Shown: positions 37,488 through 45,442 of the stretch, one piece after another
Position numbering within the stretch: position 1 is the first letter of the stretch
Layout of the letters: every line of letters starts with the position of its first letter
Assembly: GCA_020353535.1 (NCBI GenBank)
Contig: CP070696.1
Location: forward strand, 2,319,403 to 2,383,402
DNA from: Spirochaetaceae bacterium
GTDB lineage: Bacteria > Spirochaetota > Spirochaetia > SZUA-6 > DRHE01
DNA length: 64,000 nt
Direction: 5' to 3'
Notes under the pieces: generated by a model
Told to the model about the DNA's origin: nothing
Databases searched by the model: none
What the model saw: only the letters and a program-made list of their open reading frames with translations
Position numbers and translations under genes: made by a program

Positions 37488-39326
37488 TTAAAGATCCGAC
37501 AGCCCAAGCTCAGAGAGGATTTCCTCGGTGGGATTCCCGCTGGCAGGATCCCATCCCCGCGCCTGGTAATAGTGGTCCAGCATCATGTCAAAAGCTTCCG
37601 GATTGATCAGGGCGCCCTTTCGCGGCCCCTCCGGAACCGGCTCATAGTGGAAGCGCCATGGTAATTTGTCGTCCCTACGTCCGAAACCTTCCCTGGCGTT
37701 GAACAGACGGGTCAACGTGTATATCCGTTCTCCGATCTTGGAGAGACCGTCTTCCGATAGATCCCAACCAATCACTGCGCGTAGAACCTGCGGCAGAGTC
37801 GGGTAGTAGTAGAAGTAGGCATCGTGTGTACAAAGCCCCGTACTGTTCAGCCAGGCCATGCGGTTTTGGGTGCTCGCCACCAGTTCGGCCCGCTCTTTCA
37901 ACTCGGCCTCGTCGTACTCTCCCTTGTCCAAGGAGTGGGTGAAGACCTCTTCGCTGATCCAGGCCCGAAGGTGACACGCTCCCCGATCAGCAGTTGCCAG
38001 AGCCAGAGCCATTGCAGGGAAGAGCTTGGGCATGTAGCCGGGATATTCCAGACCCTTGGTGTGGATGGCGTACTTCTCCGCACCATGGCCGATGTCTTCC
38101 GCAGCCCGCATCGTGCCCTCACCCAAAAGTCTGCCGATTCCCCTGCGTTCGCCGATCATCTCGATCAAGGCGATCAGCGCTTCACCGTTGCCGAAACGCA
38201 GGTCAATCCCATCGACATCGTTTTTGCTCAGGATTCCTTTCTCGTAGCACTCCATGGCGAAAGCCACGGTTGCGCCCGTGGATATGGTATCGATGCCATA
38301 GAGATTGCAGAGCAGGTTGGCCTTCAGGATGGTCGGGATGTCGGTGACATCACACACCGGTCCCAGACAGGAGAGGCTTTCGTATTCCGGACCGACCCCC
38401 TCAACACCAGCATAAGGTCCATCCGTAACGCCCCGCACGATCCAGCAGGTCTGGACGCATCCAGGACAGGCACGGCTCTTCACATAATGACTGTGAAGCG
38501 CTTCCTGCATGGGAATCTGTCGAACGGTTTGATAGTTCCGCCAGGGGGTCACACCGGTGTTGATCTCATCATCTAAAAACTCGTTGGTTCCTTCGAACAT
38601 CAGATTGTGTTTCATGCCCCAGCGGTTGATCTGGCTTTTCAGTCTGGCGTGTAGTTCCTGACGCAATCCTTTAAGAGTTGCCGGATCAGCAACGGGTACC
38701 TTACCCAGTGCACGCACCGCCACCGCTTTCAGGTTCTTGGAGCCCATGACAGCTCCGGTCCCACCCCTGGCCGCGTGTCGCCACTTGTCGTTGCAGATGT
38801 TGGCATAGCGGATCAGCTGTTCTCCGCCGGTACCTATTACTGCCACGCTGGCTCGTTCTTCACCGATCTCCTCTCTGACCGCATCATCTGTGTCGTGAGC
38901 GTTTTTACCCCAGAGATGCCCCGCAGGTTTGATCTGTACCGTGTCGTTGGTGATCCAGAGATAGACCGGTTTCTCCGCCCGACCCCTGACGATAAGGGCG
39001 TCATAGCCGGCCAACTTGAGCTGGGGGCCAAAAAAACCGCTGGCGCTGGAGTCGTTCCAGGTACCCGTGAGGGGTGAACGGGTGGCTACGGAGTACTTGA
39101 CTCCGCCGGCCAGAGGCGCCCCGGTCATCGGGCCGGTGGAGAACATCAGCACGTTGTCTGGTCCGAGCGGATCGGTACCCGGCTTGATTTCCTGGTACAG
39201 AATCCTGGCTGCCAGGCCCTTGGCCCCAAGAAAATCCCTGGGGATCTCAGGATCCAGACTCCTATGTTCAACTTTCCCCGAGCTCAGATCGATATAGAGC
39301 AGTTTCTGGACAAATCCGCCGATCAT
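37488..39326 (-). CDS. Aldehyde ferredoxin oxidoreductase (tungsten/molybdenum enzyme)
   Basis: A 612-residue AOR-family protein. It starts MIGGFVQKLLYIDLSSGKVEHRSL, with GAKGLAARILYQE and GPMTGAPLAGGVKYSVATRSPLTGTWNDSSASGFFGPQLK, the N-terminal AOR domain. The iron-sulfur cysteines appear as CPGCVQTC and, further on, the CHLRAW region. The enzyme oxidises aldehydes to acids and reduces ferredoxin, using a bis-pterin tungsten cofactor and one [4Fe-4S] cluster. It has a good ribosome binding site (GGGAGAAGG) and its own promoter at 39398-39369. No dedicated cofactor genes are adjacent, but a MoaD-like carrier lies 9 kb upstream. Confidence 0.95.
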   Translation of the reverse strand: MIGGFVQKLLYIDLSSGKVEHRSLDPEIPRDFLGAKGLAARILYQEIKPGTDPLGPDNVLMFSTGPMTGAPLAGGVKYSVATRSPLTGTWNDSSASGFFGPQLKLAGYDALIVRGRAEKPVYLWITNDTVQIKPAGHLWGKNAHDTDDAVREEIGEERASVAVIGTGGEQLIRYANICNDKWRHAARGGTGAVMGSKNLKAVAVRALGKVPVADPATLKGLRQELHARLKSQINRWGMKHNLMFEGTNEFLDDEINTGVTPWRNYQTVRQIPMQEALHSHYVKSRACPGCVQTCWIVRGVTDGPYAGVEGVGPEYESLSCLGPVCDVTDIPTILKANLLCNLYGIDTISTGATVAFAMECYEKGILSKNDVDGIDLRFGNGEALIALIEMIGERRGIGRLLGEGTMRAAEDIGHGAEKYAIHTKGLEYPGYMPKLFPAMALALATADRGACHLRAWISEEVFTHSLDKGEYDEAELKERAELVASTQNRMAWLNSTGLCTHDAYFYYYPTLPQVLRAVIGWDLSEDGLSKIGERIYTLTRLFNAREGFGRRDDKLPWRFHYEPVPEGPRKGALINPEAFDMMLDHYYQARGWDPASGNPTEEILSELGLSDL

Positions 39327-39368
39327 CGGTTACCTTCTCCCTTCGCTTTCCGTTACTGTGCCCTGCAA

Positions 39369-39398
39369 ATCATAGGCGATCCAAAAACAAGGTGTCAA
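39369..39398 (-). promoter_or_regulatory. Promoter of the AOR gene
   Basis: On the minus strand TTGACA (39398-39393), an 18-base spacer and TATGAT (39374-39369), five of six matches to TATAAT. The predicted start is about 36 bases before the AOR start codon. Confidence 0.65.
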
Positions 39399-39429
39399 CA
39401 ATTCCCACTGTATGGGCGGATGAAACTCG

Positions 39430-39459
39430 TTGTCCAGAACACAAGGGATCGACTATAAT
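39430..39459 (+). promoter_or_regulatory. Possible promoter of the PAP2-molybdoenzyme pair
   Basis: TTGTCC (39430-39435), an 18-base spacer and a perfect TATAAT (39454-39459). The predicted transcription start falls at about 39466, directly at the GTG codon 39467, which would make that start leaderless. Confidence 0.5.
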
Positions 39460-39466
39460 CGAGCCC

Positions 39467-39997
39467 GTGAGTCTGCGATCCTTCAAGCGGTTCGACAATA
39501 TAACCAGCCTGCGACTGCAGGAGTTCGCCCGGGGTCCTGCCAGCCGCAAGATTCTGGCGGTAATTGCCCATTCTGCGGACTCGGTCGTGCTCTTTCCCTG
39601 CCTGTTCGCCCTGTGGTGGTGGCACGATTTTTCCTGGCAGAGTATTGTCGTCCCCGTAGCCGTGGGCTTTGTGCTTTCCATTTTGGTCACCTCTGCGGTC
39701 AAGTTCATAGTGCGCCGGCGGAGGCCTAAGGGGGAGTGGGGCGCCTTCTACAGAAAAACCGATCCCCACTCCTTTCCGTCGGGTCATGCTTCCCGGACAA
39801 TCGCCATCACGCTAGTGGTAATGGCGGGGGGATGGTCGCTGTTCGGCGTTGCTCTGCTTCTCTGGTCCCTGTTGGTGGGTCTGTCCCGCGTCATTCTGGG
39901 AGTACACTATCTCTACGATGTGATGGCCGGCTATCTTCTGGGGTTGGGAATCGGCGCGGGGATGTGGCTGCTCATGGCTTTCGATATACTCTTTTAG
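39467..39997 (+). CDS. PAP2-superfamily membrane phosphatase
   Basis: About 176 residues with several membrane helices and the acid phosphatase signature in three parts: KFIVRRRRPKG, PSGHASRT, and SRVILGVHYLYDVMAG. It should hydrolyse a lipid phosphate or undecaprenyl-type pyrophosphate at the membrane. The frame is open back to 39392, but that would overlap the divergent AOR promoter, so GTG 39467 is preferred. It has no clear ribosome binding site. The molybdopterin enzyme gene starts 12 bases after its stop, probably by chance rather than function. Confidence 0.85.
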   Translation: MSLRSFKRFDNITSLRLQEFARGPASRKILAVIAHSADSVVLFPCLFALWWWHDFSWQSIVVPVAVGFVLSILVTSAVKFIVRRRRPKGEWGAFYRKTDPHSFPSGHASRTIAITLVVMAGGWSLFGVALLLWSLLVGLSRVILGVHYLYDVMAGYLLGLGIGAGMWLLMAFDILF

Positions 39998-40009
39998 AGG
40001 AACTTCATC

Positions 40010-42112
40010 GTGGGAGAGTCAATACACCTGCCCGTTAGCTGCAACAAAGACTGCGGCGCTGGCTGTCCCCTGATGGCCGATGTTGTCGAAGGGCGGCTGC
40101 TTCGAATCCGCGACAATCCTCTGCGCGCAACCCATATGAAAGGCTGTGTTCGGGGCTACCAGATGACCCGGGTCGTGTATCATCCGCAGCGATTGAGCTC
40201 CCCTCTGGTGCGCAGCGGTCCCCGCGGTTCCGGCAAGTTTAGGGAAGTCAACTGGGACGAAGCCCTGCAGATCGTGAGTGACGGGCTCCAGCGGATCCGC
40301 GCCACCTGGGGGCCGGAATCTGTTCTGAGGCTGGGGGGTTCGGGATCCTGTCGGGGAGCCCTCCACAACACGGCGCTGCTGACGCGGCGTTTTCTCTCGC
40401 GATTCGGTGGCTATACGGATATCACGGGAAGCTACAGCTCCGGAGCCGAGAGTTTTGTCGCCCCTTATCTGTTCGGTCCTGGCTACGTCCGACGCACCGG
40501 GATCGATGCGGCTACACTGAGCCACTCTCGCCTGATCGTTCTGTGGGGCGCCAATCTGGCGGATACCCGTTTCGGCTCCGAGCTGGCTCCGCGCATCCTT
40601 GAACAGCGGCGCAGAGGTGTTCCGGTGATTGCGATTGACCCCCGGCGTTCCCGTACGATAGAGGATCTGGCCGATCGCTGGATATCCGTGCTTCCGGGAA
40701 CCGATACCGCGCTCATGGCGGCGGTTCTGTATGTGCTTCTCTCAGATGACCTGGTAGACAGGTCCTTTATCAGTAAGTGCAGTGTGGGATTTGAGGTGTT
40801 GGAGCGCTATGTGCGAGGACTGGACGACGGACAGCCTAAGACACCCGCCTGGGCGAGGGGAATCTGCGCCACTCCGCAGGAAGCCATTGTGGAGCTGGCC
40901 CGCCGATACGGCAGAATCAAGCCAGCAGCTCTCATTCCGGGACTTTCCATCCAGAGAACGATCGGCGGGGAGGAGGCGATCCGCATGTCCGTTGCGCTTC
41001 AGCTCGCGACGGGCAACATCGGGATTCTCGGCGGATCTTCGGGTTCCAATGTATGGGGTCGTCTGCCCGAGCCACGATGCCCACAACTGCCGGTACCTTC
41101 GCTGCCACGACCGGCCCAGATTCCCGTGTACTGCTGGCCCGATGCCGTTCTCCAAGGGAAAGCGGGAAGCTACCCCACGGATATCAAAGCCATATACAGC
41201 GTCGGCGGGAACTACATCAGTACGGGAAGTGATGTACATAAAAATATACGGGCTTTCGAAAGCGTGGAGCTGGCGATTAGCCATGACTACTTCCTGACGC
41301 CAACAGCCTGCTACTGCGACGTGGTCCTGCCGGTGACCACTTATCTGGAACGAGGGGATATCGTATATCCGAATACCAATCACCTGCTCTATTCCCACAA
41401 GGTGATCGAGCCGGTGGGACAGGGGAGAAACGATTACGATATCTTCTGCCAGCTGGCTGACCGTCTGGGCTTCGGTCAAGCCTTCTCGGAAGGACGGAGC
41501 GCCGAGCAGTGGCTCGAACATTTTATGGCCGACTCCGAAATTCCGGATGTTGATGAGTTTCGCCGCATCGGGATCTATACGGGGGCGGAGCAGGAGCGCT
41601 GTGGCCTGTCCGAGTTCGTGTCTGATCCGCAAGCTCATCCTCTGGATACGCCGTCCGGAAAAATCGAAATTGCCTCGAAAGCCTATGCCGATCTTGGATT
41701 CACCGATATTCCGAGCTGGCGCGGTTATCAGCCGACTCTTGAGTATCCGCTGTATCTGATCACCCCCCACGCCCGCTTCCGTATCAACTCCCAGTACGCC
41801 AACGATCCCTGGTTTGTACTGCGGGAGAAGCAGCGGTTGTGGATGAATCCGCGGGACGCGGAGGCTCGCGGAATCGAAGATCAGCGGGTAGTAGAGGTGG
41901 AGAGTCCTCAGGGCAAGATGCGTATTCCGGTCCGGATCACAGAGGGCATCATGCCCGGCGTGGTGTGCCTGCTGGCTGGAATGTGGCCCCGGATCGGGGC
42001 GGATGGCATCGAGACGGCCGGAGCGGCGAACGTCCTTACCTCGACGGTTCCGACGCAACCCAGCCAGAGCTCCCGGACCCACTCGGTAGCGGTTCAAGTG
42101 CGGCCGGCTTAG
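40010..42112 (+). CDS. Molybdopterin oxidoreductase, DMSO-reductase family
   Basis: A 700-residue catalytic subunit from GTG 40010 (AGAGG upstream). The N-terminus CNKDCGAGC..(29).KGC gives four cysteines for a [4Fe-4S] cluster. Later come TDITGSYSSGAES near the metal ligand position, VLWGANLADTR, VPVIAIDPRRSRT, and the C-terminal pterin-binding domain (LYLITPHARFRINSQYANDPW). It lacks a Tat signal, so it is probably cytoplasmic. No electron-transfer subunit is encoded nearby. The closest activities could include acetylene hydratase or hydroxytransferase-like members, but the substrate is unknown. Confidence 0.9.
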   Translation: MGESIHLPVSCNKDCGAGCPLMADVVEGRLLRIRDNPLRATHMKGCVRGYQMTRVVYHPQRLSSPLVRSGPRGSGKFREVNWDEALQIVSDGLQRIRATWGPESVLRLGGSGSCRGALHNTALLTRRFLSRFGGYTDITGSYSSGAESFVAPYLFGPGYVRRTGIDAATLSHSRLIVLWGANLADTRFGSELAPRILEQRRRGVPVIAIDPRRSRTIEDLADRWISVLPGTDTALMAAVLYVLLSDDLVDRSFISKCSVGFEVLERYVRGLDDGQPKTPAWARGICATPQEAIVELARRYGRIKPAALIPGLSIQRTIGGEEAIRMSVALQLATGNIGILGGSSGSNVWGRLPEPRCPQLPVPSLPRPAQIPVYCWPDAVLQGKAGSYPTDIKAIYSVGGNYISTGSDVHKNIRAFESVELAISHDYFLTPTACYCDVVLPVTTYLERGDIVYPNTNHLLYSHKVIEPVGQGRNDYDIFCQLADRLGFGQAFSEGRSAEQWLEHFMADSEIPDVDEFRRIGIYTGAEQERCGLSEFVSDPQAHPLDTPSGKIEIASKAYADLGFTDIPSWRGYQPTLEYPLYLITPHARFRINSQYANDPWFVLREKQRLWMNPRDAEARGIEDQRVVEVESPQGKMRIPVRITEGIMPGVVCLLAGMWPRIGADGIETAGAANVLTSTVPTQPSQSSRTHSVAVQVRPA

Positions 42113-42178
42113 GTGCGGTCGGCCTATGTGTGGCCGGCAGAGGCGCGAACGTTGCAGTAAATCGGGAGGTTGGATCCC

Positions 42179-42961
42179 TCAGCCACGCAGCCAGCGGGGA
42201 ATGCGTAGCAACAGGACAATACCGATCGCAGCCATCGTTACCGCCAGGGTCACCAAGACGGCCCGGCTGGGTGGGGAATCCACGGCCAGGCGCTTGATCA
42301 GGATGCCGAGAAAAGCCCACAGGATCACCAGAGCGTAGAACAGATCATTGCGAGTGAACAGCACGGCTATCGTGATCAGGGTCGCTACGATCAATACGAC
42401 TACGGTCCACATGACCTCTGAGGCGCCGAAGCGGTTCCAGCCGATATGCACTAAAACCGCTGTAGCATTGGCTATGGTAGCCACGGTGATCCAGCCCAGA
42501 TACACGCTGAAAGGAAGCTGTACGAGCAGTCTCTCCCTCCATGAGATGGTTCGTGCTCCTATCCCGAGACGAAGATAGATGGCCAACAGGCTCGCCAGGA
42601 GGACCAGCATCACAATCAGAGAGGCTGAAACCCGCTGGTAGTGCCAGAGAAAGATCCAACCGATATTCGCCGCGGAGGCCAGGATAAATAGAGGTCCAAT
42701 TCTCTGCAGAAATTCGGTGGTGTTTCTACTCGGTGCGGCAATCTGATATACGGCGAAGATCGCCAGCAGAAGATAGATTACCCCCCAAATGGAGAAAGTC
42801 AGTCCGGCGGGCACAAACAGGTTTGGATACAAGTCGGAGAGCTCGCCGGTTGTTTTCCCGTTGATAGGCAGGGCGTTGGCCATTGCGTTAACCGCGATTG
42901 TAGCCAGGAAAGCGAGGAGATTGAGGGATTTTAAAATCCAGAGAGTGGTTGGCTTTGTCAT
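42179..42961 (-). CDS. TspO/MBR-like multi-helix membrane protein
   Basis: About 260 residues from ATG 42961, with GGAGG nine bases upstream. Seven to eight hydrophobic helices and a Trp-rich pattern (LFVPAGLTFSIWGVIYLLLA, ANIGWIFLWHYQRVS, LPFSVYLGWITVATIANA) resemble the long relatives of the tryptophan-rich sensory protein TspO. TspO proteins bind porphyrins and related tetrapyrroles. The open frame continues far upstream, antisense to the riboswitch and btuF, and that part is rejected. Its divergence from a B12-controlled operon is suggestive. Confidence 0.8.
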   Translation of the reverse strand: MTKPTTLWILKSLNLLAFLATIAVNAMANALPINGKTTGELSDLYPNLFVPAGLTFSIWGVIYLLLAIFAVYQIAAPSRNTTEFLQRIGPLFILASAANIGWIFLWHYQRVSASLIVMLVLLASLLAIYLRLGIGARTISWRERLLVQLPFSVYLGWITVATIANATAVLVHIGWNRFGASEVMWTVVVLIVATLITIAVLFTRNDLFYALVILWAFLGILIKRLAVDSPPSRAVLVTLAVTMAAIGIVLLLRIPRWLRG

Positions 42962-43066
42962 GGAAGGATTCCTCCTTGCGGTCGATAGGACTTCTCTCGA
43001 GTATAAATCTTCTGTGTAGAGCCTGGCAATGCGGATTTTCGGCTTGGCTGGACATTCGAGATTGCC

Positions 43067-43096
43067 TTGACAGTCCCGGAGCGACTCTGTTAGGGT
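43067..43096 (+). promoter_or_regulatory. Possible promoter of the cobalamin operon
   Basis: TTGACA (43067-43072), an 18-base spacer and TAGGGT (43091-43096), a weak -10. It would start transcription about 43103, just at the beginning of the riboswitch. Confidence 0.5.
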
Positions 43097-43099
43097 AGC

Positions 43100-43255
43100 T
43101 GTTGACCTTTCAGCGGAAGGCGGTGAGAGACCGCCGCGGACGCGCCACTGTAACCGGGGACGAACGCTCGTTGTTGCAGCCACTGGGAAACTGGGAAGGC
43201 TTGAGCGCAGAGGATAATCCGGAAGCCAGGAGACGTTGAGGCCTCGCTTCAAAGT
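43100..43255 (+). promoter_or_regulatory. Cobalamin (B12) riboswitch
   Basis: Conserved elements occur in order: GGTGAGAG with its flanking CGG/CCG stem near 43121, GCCACTG (about 43144) and the B12 box AAGCCAGGAGAC (43223-43234) followed by a closing GC-rich segment. The aptamer lies between the promoter and btuF. With cobalamin bound it should block expression. The 45-base stretch before the btuF start has a clear AGGAGGTG, so control may be on translation by hiding this site. Confidence 0.93.
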
Positions 43256-43300
43256 TAGCAGGGCTACGCCTGCACGCGAGAGACTTGCAGGAGGTGTTCC

Positions 43301-44338
43301 ATGAATATCCACGGAACTCGGATTTGTCTCCAGCGGACCTTTCGACGGCCCCTGTTTCTTGCTCTGAGTGTTTTTATGCTCGTCTGTGCACTGGGTCTTG
43401 CCGTCGGGCAGCGGGAGCCGGGCGGGCAAACCTCGTCCCCCGGGGGCAGCCCTACGGAAACGGCCTCCGGCTCCTACCCAGTGGAAATGGCGGATGACAC
43501 CGGGTATACAGTTCGACTGAATAGCAAGCCGGAGAGGATTATCTCCCTCACCTCCTTTACTGACGATATCCTCCTTGATCTGATCGAACATCGCCGTTTG
43601 ATCGGTGTGACAAACTACAGTAAAGATCCGGCGATCTCCAATGTCGTAGATAAAATCGCCGATGTTCCTCATAAGCTGACCATAAACGTAGAGGTGATCC
43701 TTTCCCTTCAGCCGGACTTAGTCTTTGTCGCCAACTGGAGTGAGGCCGACAAAGTAGCGCAACTGAGGGATGCGGGTATTCCCGTCTACCTGATCGCCAC
43801 GGGGCTGAGCGTGGAGGTGATCCAGAATAAAATCAGAACCATCGCCCGACTTGTGGATGCCGTGCATGAAGGCCAGGCCATGATCGAGGAGATGGACGGG
43901 AGGCTGGCTGAAATCCAGCGCAAGGTTTCGACGATACCAGAGCAGCAGCGGCTTACCGTTATGGATTTTGCCACCTGGGGTTCTGCTCAAGGAGCCGGTA
44001 GCTCCTGGGATGAGGTCATCAGGCGAGCCGGTCTGATCAACGCGGTTGGTCAGTTCGCTGCCGATGAATGGGGGCAGGTTCCCCTGTCCAAGGAGAAAAT
44101 TCTGGAACTCGATCCGGACCTGCTCATTCTTCCTGGTTGGGTTTACGGGGATCCCGGCGGAGCCGATGCATTTTACCAGCTAACATTGGAGGATCCCGCC
44201 CTGCAGGGCTTGTCGGCCATGCGCCAGGGCCGGGTATATCAGATGCCCGAAGGGCTGAAAGCGGCGACCTCCCAGTACATCGTCGATGCAGTCGCATATC
44301 TGGCTCGGCTGGCATATCCCCAGCTGTTTCCAGACTAG
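43301..44338 (+). CDS. btuF: Cobalamin/corrinoid-binding protein of ABC transporter (BtuF-like)
   Basis: A 345-residue periplasmic binding protein of the iron-siderophore/B12 class. It has a hydrophobic signal (PLFLALSVFMLVCALGLAVG), then TVRLNSKPERIISLTSFTDDILLDL, LSLQPDLVFVANW and VPLSKEKILELDPDLLILPGW, typical of class III binding proteins. A lipobox is not clear. Cys within MLVC is a weak candidate. The upstream cobalamin riboswitch makes a corrinoid the likely ligand rather than iron chelates. AGGAGGTG precedes ATG 43301. Confidence 0.9.
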   Translation: MNIHGTRICLQRTFRRPLFLALSVFMLVCALGLAVGQREPGGQTSSPGGSPTETASGSYPVEMADDTGYTVRLNSKPERIISLTSFTDDILLDLIEHRRLIGVTNYSKDPAISNVVDKIADVPHKLTINVEVILSLQPDLVFVANWSEADKVAQLRDAGIPVYLIATGLSVEVIQNKIRTIARLVDAVHEGQAMIEEMDGRLAEIQRKVSTIPEQQRLTVMDFATWGSAQGAGSSWDEVIRRAGLINAVGQFAADEWGQVPLSKEKILELDPDLLILPGWVYGDPGGADAFYQLTLEDPALQGLSAMRQGRVYQMPEGLKAATSQYIVDAVAYLARLAYPQLFPD

Positions 44339-44401
44339 ATAAATCCTCCCGGAAAGAAGTAGAACATGTTAGGTCCAAGCATGTCAGGCGGGTAGAGCTC
44401 T

Positions 44402-45442
44402 GTGAGAAGACGTAAAACTGCGGTTCTGTTGTTTCTCATCCTCTTGTTCGCAGTGGTGATTGTTCTTTCCATCGGCAGCGGAGCTGTTCGGGTACCGCCG
44501 CGGTCCATCCTGCGGTTTGTCCTCCGCGGCGTCGGCTTTGCTTCCATCCAAGCTCCCCCGCAGATGCAACGGGACATCCTCTTCTATATTCGTCTGCCCC
44601 GAATACTGGCTGCCGGGGTGGTGGGCTCAGCCCTGGCCATGGGGGGTGTGGCCATGCAGGGATTGTTTCGCAATCCCATGGCCAGTCCAGATATCCTGGG
44701 TGTGTCCACCGGGGCTAGTCTGGGTGCGGTCATCGCCGTCACCACGGGCCTGTTCGCCCTGAACGTGTTTTTCCTTCCCCTGCTGGCCGTTGTCGGCGCC
44801 CTGATCGCCTCCTCCCTCATCTATCTGATCTCAAGCTATAAGGGGAAAACCTCGCTGCTGTTTGTCGTGCTGGCTGGTTTGGCCATCTCCTCCCTGTTCA
44901 ATGGACTCGTCTCGGCGATCCTGCTTTTTTCCCAGGAGTATGAGGTTAGCCAGTTCATCTTCTGGACTATGGGCGGTCTGGAAGGTCGAATGTGGAGACA
45001 TGTGCTGCTTCCCCTGCCCGTACTGCTTCCGGGGATCGCGGCGCTGTTTCTGTTCACCCGGGAGCTGAATCTGTTTGCCCTGGGAGAGGAGAGCGCCCAC
45101 TCCTTGGGCATGCACGTGGAACGTACCAAACGGATTATCCTGGCCGTCACGGCAGTGGTCACCGGGATGGCCATCTCCATCAGCGGCCCGGTGGGTTTTG
45201 TCGGCCTGCTGATTCCCCATCTGTTCCGCATGCTGATCGGTCCGGACCATCGTCTGCTGCTCCCCATGTCCGCCGTCGGAGGCGCTTTGTTTCTTCTCAC
45301 TTCGGATCTTCTGGGGCGGATTTTGATTCCCCCCTTCGAGATCAGGGTGGGCATCATTACAGCCGTATTGGGAAGTCCCTATTTTCTCTATCTGATCGTC
45401 CGTTACCAGCGCAAAGGCTTGAGGGGATTCGGTTATGACTGA
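44402..45442 (+). CDS. btuC: Cobalamin ABC transporter permease (BtuC/FecCD family)
   Basis: A 346-residue membrane protein from GTG 44402. It has about ten helices, with the family markers RLPRILAAGVVGSALAMGGVAMQGLFRNPMASPDILGVSTGAS, LGMHVERTKR and ISGPVGFVGLLIPHLFRMLIGPDHR (the cytoplasmic coupling region). It forms the channel as a homodimer. The end overlaps btuD by eight bases. The riboswitch upstream of btuF controls the whole set by inference. Confidence 0.93.
   Translation: MRRRKTAVLLFLILLFAVVIVLSIGSGAVRVPPRSILRFVLRGVGFASIQAPPQMQRDILFYIRLPRILAAGVVGSALAMGGVAMQGLFRNPMASPDILGVSTGASLGAVIAVTTGLFALNVFFLPLLAVVGALIASSLIYLISSYKGKTSLLFVVLAGLAISSLFNGLVSAILLFSQEYEVSQFIFWTMGGLEGRMWRHVLLPLPVLLPGIAALFLFTRELNLFALGEESAHSLGMHVERTKRIILAVTAVVTGMAISISGPVGFVGLLIPHLFRMLIGPDHRLLLPMSAVGGALFLLTSDLLGRILIPPFEIRVGIITAVLGSPYFLYLIVRYQRKGLRGFGYD

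Noticed and set aside
37824-38576. 250-residue plus-strand frame opposite AOR
   Set aside because: It is antisense to a clear AOR coding sequence and shows no family features.
42962-43672. Upstream extension of the TspO-like reading frame to 497 residues
   Set aside because: It runs antisense to the B12 riboswitch and the start of btuF, has no family character, and a good ribosome binding site stands at 42961.
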